This document shows positions 56,684 through 64,000 of a stretch of 64,000 nucleotides of DNA, piece by piece. The number at the start of each line of letters is the position of its first letter. Within the stretch, counting starts at the first letter, position 1. Origin of the DNA: Deinococcus phoenicis. Lineage in GTDB: Bacteria; Deinococcota; Deinococci; Deinococcales; Deinococcaceae. The DNA lies in NCBI RefSeq assembly GCF_000599865.1, contig NZ_JHAC01000025.1, forward strand, positions 1-64,000, read 5' to 3'. A program made the position numbers and the translations under genes. A model generated the notes under the pieces. It was not told the origin of the DNA, made no database searches, and saw only the letters and a list, made by a program, of their open reading frames with translations.

Positions 56684-57603
56684 CAGCCCTGGCTCCTGGC
56701 TTCAGTTCCGCGCGCGGTGGCCCGCTGCCAGTAGCGCACCAGGCCCTGCACGCTCATCCAGGGGGGGCAGGCGAACTCGTAGCGTTCGGGCAGTTCGGGG
56801 GCTTCCTGGCGCAACCCGCCGAGCAGTTCGGCGGTGTAGCGCTCGGTGATGGCCTCCAGCGGTTCCCCGGCTTCCAGGCCCCCACGGACGAGGTCCGCGT
56901 CCTGCTCCAGCGTGGTCAGCAGGCGGTCCCAGTGCGCCGCCTCCTGGGGATGATGGCCGAAGTGCGCGAGGTAGAGCGTGCGGGCGTCCACGCCGCGCAG
57001 GGCAGCGATACTCTCGCGCCACGCGGGCAGGTTGATGTCGGGCGGCGGGGTGGGCGCGCGGGGCGTCTGGCGGGGGTCCAGGCGAACGCCGCCCACGTCG
57101 CCCACGAACAGATCGTCCCCCACGTGGTAGGCGAGGTGGTGGACGGCGTGTCCCGGTGTGTAGAGCGGCAACACCTCTGCCTGACCGATCTTCAGCGTCT
57201 CTCCGCCCTCCAGCACCTTCAGGCGGTCCGGGTCGATGGGCCGCATCTCGCCCCACAGGCGCTCCATCTGGTCGCCGTAAATCTGGCTCGCGCTCGCCAG
57301 CAGGCGCTCGGGCCGCGACAGGTGGGCCGCGCCGCGCTCGTGGACATACGCGCGCGCCCGGGGCACCCGGTCCAGAAGGGTGCCCGCCGCGCCCGCATGG
57401 TCGAGGTGAATATGGGTCAGCAGCACGTGCCGCACATCGGAGAGGGAGGCTCCCATCTCCGCCAGACCTGCCTCCAGCGCGGGCAGGGTGCTGCCCGGTC
57501 CCACGTCCACGATGGCCAGGCCGTCCCCGGTGTCCAGCACGTGCGCCGCGATCACGCCCGGCACATCCTGAAAGTTCAGGTCGATGGTCTGCGGGCCGCT
57601 CAC
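56683..57603 (-). CDS. metallo-beta-lactamase fold hydrolase
   Basis: A 306-residue MBL-fold enzyme. Metal motif [12 protein letters not shown] (about residues 62-73), a later [20 protein letters not shown] and LAHFGHH provide remaining ligands. The C-terminal part is helical. Start GTG 57603 overlaps the stop of the small membrane-protein gene (GTGA); the frame upstream belongs to that gene's region. Substrate unknown; a glyoxalase-II or lactonase-like reaction is possible. Confidence 0.85.
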
Positions 57604-57773
57604 GCGTTCCCCGTCAGGCGCGCGCCCGCCAGCAGGGCCGCCGCCGCGTACTGCACCGCCGCAAAGGCCCGGATCACCCGCACGTTCGCCGCTGGCCGCA
57701 GCGGCCCGAAGGTCAGCCCGAGAATAAGAGTCGCGCTCAGCGCGATAAATGCCACCACCAGCCACAGGCCCAT
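57600..57773 (-). CDS. small two-helix membrane protein
   Basis: A 57-residue protein with two hydrophobic stretches (LVVAFIALSATLILGLTFG and FAAVQYAAAALLAGA). It is first in an operon with the MBL hydrolase and purD. ATG 57773 is 7 nt after TACACT (57786-57781), supporting a real start. The longer frame to 58127 crosses a divergent promoter. Unknown function. Confidence 0.6.
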   Translation of the reverse strand: MGLWLVVAFIALSATLILGLTFGPLRPAANVRVIRAFAAVQYAAAALLAGARLTGNA

Positions 57774-57969
57774 AGCGCCGAGTGTACCAGGGGTCATCTG
57801 GCCGCGCGGGCGTCCGGTCCAGAGGGGCTGGGCCACCATGCACAGGCGCTCCCCAGCCCGGTCAGGGTTCTGACAGGGCCGGCCTTCTAGCCTCTTTCTG
57901 CTCCTGGCCGCGCCGCACTGGCGTTGCCCCGAAGTTCCCCCCTTCCCGCCCCATCCCAAGGACGTGACC

Positions 57970-58749
57970 ATGAATGCCTCCCTGCCCCCCCTCCCCTTCC
58001 TGACGGCCGCCCTCCTCGCCCTGCTGGCCGCCCCCCACGCCGAGGCCCGCACCCTGGCCCAGATCAAGGCCAGCGGCGTCCTGCGCGTGGCGACGACGGG
58101 GGATATGCCCCCCTTCACGGTGGTCAATGCCGGACGCTACAGCGGCTTCGAGCCGGAGCTGCTCGAAGCGGTCGCCAGCGATCTGGGCGTGCGCGTGAGC
58201 TACGAGACCGCCCGGGGCGATCAGTTCGTCCGGCTGCTCCAGGAAGACCGCGTGGACGTGGCGGTCGGCGCGCAGGGCATCACCAGCACGCGGGAGAACA
58301 AGGTGGATTTCACGGTGCCGACCGCGTGCGCGGGCGTCTCGGTGGCGTCCATGAACCCCGGCCTCCAGAAACACACCGATCTGGTCGGCAAGACCATCGC
58401 CGTGAGCGCGGGGTCGATCATGCAGGCCTACGTGCAGAAGCTGCCTTTCGAGAAGAAGGTGAACGTCTACCCGACCGTCAACGACGTGATCTTTGCCGTG
58501 ATCTCGCGCGGCGTGGACGCCACCTTCGCCTACACCGTCATGCAGCCCGCCATCAAGAAGATGTTGCCCAAGGCTCCCCTGTCCTTCGGGCCGGAGCTGT
58601 GGAGCGTGCCGATCGGCATGATGGTGCGTGAGGACAACGCCAGCACGCGCCTCGCGCTGAACGCCAGCCTCACGAAACTGATGCAGAGCGGCAGCTATGC
58701 CAGCCTCAGCCTCAAGCACTTCGGCAAGGACGTGCGCTGCACGAGCTGA
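57970..58749 (+). CDS. amino-acid ABC transporter substrate-binding protein, family 3
   Basis: A 259-residue periplasmic-type binding protein. Signal peptide (LLALLAAPHAEA, cleavage near 25), no lipobox. Conserved segments: GVLRVATTGDMPPFTVV, GFEPELLEAVASDLGV, RVDVAVGAQGITSTRENKVD and GKTIAVSAGSIM. ATG 57970 has AAGGA 7 nt upstream; a GTG at 57964 is too close to it. No permease or ATPase is adjacent, so it is an orphan or works with a distant transporter. Confidence 0.85.
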   Translation: MNASLPPLPFLTAALLALLAAPHAEARTLAQIKASGVLRVATTGDMPPFTVVNAGRYSGFEPELLEAVASDLGVRVSYETARGDQFVRLLQEDRVDVAVGAQGITSTRENKVDFTVPTACAGVSVASMNPGLQKHTDLVGKTIAVSAGSIMQAYVQKLPFEKKVNVYPTVNDVIFAVISRGVDATFAYTVMQPAIKKMLPKAPLSFGPELWSVPIGMMVREDNASTRLALNASLTKLMQSGSYASLSLKHFGKDVRCTS

Positions 58750-58817
58750 GGAGAGGTACTGGTCTGGGGAGGGGCCGGGCGGAAGGTGCCGGTGCCCTCC
58801 CCTCTTGCGTGCTGCGT

Positions 58818-58942
58818 TATACCGACTTGCTCTGATTCCAGAACATCCGGGCACAACACCGGATGTTCTTCCATCGCCGCCAGCCAGTATTCTCTTATTC
58901 TCGCTCCGCTCGGGTTCGTCTTCGACTCACCTTAAGTTCGTA

Positions 58943-58944
<2 letters not shown>
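58818..58944. repeat. dispersed repeat with imperfect inverted ends and internal hairpin
   Basis: Left end TATACCGACTT and right end AAGTTCGTATTA are imperfect inverted repeats. Inside, AGAACATCCGG (58840-58850) and CCGGATGTTCT (58859-58869) form a perfect 11-bp hairpin, and CTCGCTCCGCTCG appears. The right end overlaps the stop codon of the RNHCP gene. No coding potential. Confidence 0.45.
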
Positions 58945-59280
<336 letters not shown>

Positions 59281-59284
<4 letters not shown>

Positions 59285-59724
59285 GTGCGCCTCCCCTGCT
59301 GGCGCTGCCCGCTGCGGGCCGCCCAGCGCGCGTCCAGAAAGGCGCGGATACTCGGCACCGCCACCAGACAGGTACCCAGCAGCAAAAAGCCCAGACCCGC
59401 GAGGCTCACGATCCAGCCCTGCCAGTTGCTGACGCCCGCCAGCATCCCCACCACGAACACCAGCAGGCCCGCGAACATGCTGAAGCCCACCGTCAGCCGC
59501 CAGGCCCACACGCTGCCGCGCCAGACCTGCCCCAGCAGCACGGCGGTGGCCGCCGCATACAGCACGTTCCGCGCGAGGTTGCGGGTGTCCCCCTGAAGCA
59601 GGTGCCCGAAAAAGGGCGTGGTCGCCAGCATAAAGAGGCCCGCCAGCACCACCAGGGTGGGCGTGCGGCCCGCCCCGGCCAGGGCGGGGTCGAAGGGAGA
59701 CGGGTCGCGTGTGGGGAGGCTCAC
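59281..59724 (-). CDS. integral membrane protein, unknown function
   Basis: A 147-residue protein with about four hydrophobic helices (TLVVLAGLFMLATTPFFGHL; VLYAAATAVLLGQVW; LTVGFSMFAGLLVFVVGML; IVSLAGLGFLLLGTCLVAV). Start GTG 59724 lies 6 nt after a TGGAAT box. Coupled to the RNHCP gene. No family recognised. Confidence 0.65.
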
Positions 59725-59807
59725 GCCCGCATTCCAGCACAGGTGGAGCGGGGGCGACCAGGACGGGGGTCACGGGAAGGGCGCGCGGCCCGGCTAGAAT
59801 GCCGCTC

Positions 59808-61481
<1,674 letters not shown>

Positions 61482-61549
61482 GAACCCTTCACGCCCCGTC
61501 AGAAACCTCACCCTTCTCCCGAGAGAGAGGGGCGTATCTTGCCGGGGCG

Positions 61550-63034
61550 ATGGCCCGCCTCCCTCCCTTTCCCGTCCGTCCCCTGCTGCTGGCGGCCCTC
61601 ACCCTCTCCGGGGTGAGCGGCGCGGCAGAGTTTCCGGTGGGGCTGGGTCCCCTGCTGCCCGCCGCGCCCCTGAATCCGGCCGCGCTGAGCTGCGCCGCGC
61701 CGCAAGACCCCCTCGAACTCGCGCTGTGGCGCGTCACCACGGAGGGCGGACGCCCCGACCATTCATGCGAGAACGCCTTCGTGGGCTTTCTGCGGACCCC
61801 GGCCACACCCGGACACCCGGACGCCTTTGACGTGACGGCGGGGCAGGTACGGGAGGCCCGCGCGGAAGTCCTGCTCGCCAGTATGGAGTGGCACGCGGGC
61901 GAGGGGCATCCGGGGTGGACGTTCGCGCAGGCGGTCCGCGACCTGTACGCGAAGGTGCGGGCGAACCCGGCCGCCTATCCGCAGGGGATGACGGTGCGCG
62001 TGTCGCTGGGCGGCTTTCCCGACCTGAAACGCCGGGACGGCGGCACGCAGGCGCTGGAACTCGTGCGGGACCTCACGCGGCTGGGGGTGCCGCTGAACGA
62101 CGCCGGGGCGGGCTGGCATCTGGCAGTCGCCAACTACGGGTATTTCCCGCACAGCCACGTCAAGCTGCACGTGATCGACGGGCAGGACCTGACGGTCGCC
62201 GGGTACAACTACACCGACTGGCACCTGCCCGGAACGGTGCCGGTCGGCCGGGACCTGCACGACCTGGGGCTGCGGATGCGCGGGCCGGTCGCCCAGGACG
62301 GCGCCGCCGTGTTCGACGACCTGTGGCGGCACTCGCGGCAGGTGTCCTGTCCGGCCGGGACGGCGGCAACGGCGGTCATGAGCACCTGTACCCTGAACGC
62401 CCCGGAAACGCCCACCCATCCCCCGCTGGCCCGCACGCTGACGCCCGCCGGCCAGGCGCGGGCCTTCCTGCTCTACCGCCGCCCCGGGTTCGACCAGGCG
62501 GACCGCGCGCAGGTGGCGCTGTTCGGGGCCGCGCGCGAAAGTCTCGACCTGATGCAGGCGAACTTCAGCCCCAGCTTGCACTGCTGGTATGCCTACCTGA
62601 ACCCCGACGACTGCCCTGTCAGCGGGTGGCCGGTGTACTTCCGCGCCATTCTGGGCGCGATGGAACGCGGCGTGAAGGTCCGGGCGCTGATGGTGGACTA
62701 CGGCACCGACCGGGCGGCCAACCGCAGCGGCGTGGCCCTGATGCGGCTGGCGGCGCGGCGGCGCGGCATCGAGGACCGGTTCGAGGCCCGCTACGTGACC
62801 TTCAACATGCACACCAAGGCCATGACGGTGGACGGGCGCGTGGTGCTGGCCGGAAGCCAGAACCTGCACTTCTCGGCCTGGGGACCGCTGGGCCTGAACG
62901 AGGCGATGCTGGCGACGACGGCCCCCGCAGCGGTGGACAAGCAGCGCGCGAGCTTCGAGGACCTCTGGGCACACCACAGCCGCGAGGTGCCGCAGGAATG
63001 GTGGATGCGGAACGTGGAGGGGCCCACGCCCTGA
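61550..63034 (+). CDS. secreted phospholipase-D-like protein
   Basis: A 494-residue PLD-superfamily protein with signal peptide (LLLAALTLSGVSGAA, cleavage near 26). Two HxK motifs are present: HSHVKLHVIDGQDLTVAGYN (about residues 201-220) and NMHTKAMTVDGRVVLAGSQN (about 419-438), each followed by the G-S/N-x-N type tail, so both half-sites are intact. Cys pairs suggest disulfides. Acts outside the cytoplasm on a phosphodiester, probably phospholipid. It lies 68 bp after the PlsY/reductase fusion. The stop TGA (63032-63034) is shared with a repeat end. Confidence 0.85.
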   Translation: MARLPPFPVRPLLLAALTLSGVSGAAEFPVGLGPLLPAAPLNPAALSCAAPQDPLELALWRVTTEGGRPDHSCENAFVGFLRTPATPGHPDAFDVTAGQVREARAEVLLASMEWHAGEGHPGWTFAQAVRDLYAKVRANPAAYPQGMTVRVSLGGFPDLKRRDGGTQALELVRDLTRLGVPLNDAGAGWHLAVANYGYFPHSHVKLHVIDGQDLTVAGYNYTDWHLPGTVPVGRDLHDLGLRMRGPVAQDGAAVFDDLWRHSRQVSCPAGTAATAVMSTCTLNAPETPTHPPLARTLTPAGQARAFLLYRRPGFDQADRAQVALFGAARESLDLMQANFSPSLHCWYAYLNPDDCPVSGWPVYFRAILGAMERGVKVRALMVDYGTDRAANRSGVALMRLAARRRGIEDRFEARYVTFNMHTKAMTVDGRVVLAGSQNLHFSAWGPLGLNEAMLATTAPAAVDKQRASFEDLWAHHSREVPQEWWMRNVEGPTP

Positions 63035-63232
63035 GAGCGTGTTTCAAAAGTTTGGCGGGTGCCCTCATCTCGCTGGAGAATACGCACTTTTTACTCCTCT
63101 GCAAGCAGCTCTGCGAGTCCCCCCTGGCGGGGGAGGCTGGGACTTGCAAAGCTGCGAGGCAGAGGGGGGAACGGGCACGACTTCCCCGTGCACTTCGCCG
63201 TCTATGAGGACCCTTTTGAAACAGGCCCTGAG
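63031..63232. repeat. about 200-bp MITE-like element with TGA flanks
   Basis: TGTTTCAAAAG (63040-63050) and CTTTTGAAACA (63213-63223) are perfect inverted repeats. TGA precedes the left terminus GAGCGTG and follows the right one, consistent with a 3-bp TNA duplication. Inside, CTCTGCAAGCAG and GGGACTTGCAAAGCTGCGA with GCAGAG form a long imperfect hairpin. The latter block recurs at 37582-37607, and the terminus recurs at 41-59. Confidence 0.65.
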
Positions 63233-63315
63233 CCTGGGCGGCCACCCTTCCGGGACTTCCCGCACCCTCTGGCCAGGGCCGCCCGCCTACACTGGAGGCG
63301 TGACGGGAGCCTCAC

Positions 63316-64000
<685 letters not shown>

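Overview
The window is bacterial chromosome from a high-G+C member of Deinococcus or a close relative. Four things point there: an HspR-type MerR repressor, methylmalonyl-CoA mutase split into two genes, many small lipoproteins, and a recurrent TANNNT box 5-7 nt before start codons (leaderless mRNAs, known to be common in Deinococcus). Genus is an inference from gene content and style, not from a database search. There are no rRNA genes, CRISPR arrays, prophage or full-length insertion sequences. The accessory signal consists of short non-coding repeats.

Layout. 1-3.3 kb: minus-strand run of hspR-like repressor, NUDIX hydrolase, metallophosphoesterase and two phosphoribosyltransferases. 3.4-6.2 kb: M20 peptidase, purN, DUF402 protein, tRNA-Ser(GGA). 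6.3-9.7 kb: repeats, MFS transporter, small B12-binding mutase subunit, gltX. 9.7-16 kb: lipoproteins around mutS and mutL. 16-25 kb: pterin dehydratase and thioesterase, kynurenine pathway pair kynU-kynB, amidase, secreted protein between inverted repeats, miaB, more lipoproteins. 25-30 kb: sugar/nucleoside ABC ATPase, PAP2 phosphatase, pgi. 29.6-35 kb: thiolase, fused CoA-transferase, TetR regulator and large methylmalonyl-CoA mutase subunit (acyl-CoA catabolism). 35-42 kb: glgC, miaA, hsp20, tRNA-Val(UAC), amidase, pheA, and a small self-contained HTH/membrane-protein operon with tandem operators. 42-47 kb: SAM riboswitch, metH, metF. 47-55 kb: DUF4139 protein and a dipeptide/oligopeptide ABC operon (dppABCDF order). 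55-64 kb: secG, tRNA-Leu(CAA), purD, MBL hydrolase, amino-acid binding protein, small zinc and membrane proteins, a PlsY-like/acyl-reductase fusion, a secreted phospholipase-D-like protein, and ispH cut by the window end.

How parts work together. The two mutase subunits lie 25 kb apart but carry the same 14-bp palindromic operator just downstream of their -10 boxes, so they form one regulon; the TetR gene beside the large subunit is the obvious candidate regulator. metH and metF are co-transcribed behind a SAM-sensing leader. The most unusual coding observation is the fusion at 59808..61481: a degenerate PlsY acyltransferase domain joined to a domain resembling cyanobacterial acyl-ACP reductase, with the catalytic-type Cys retained. 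It is a candidate source of the fatty aldehyde needed for the alkylamine lipids of deinococci. Several short inverted-repeat elements resemble IS5-family MITEs and repeatedly sit exactly on stop codons.
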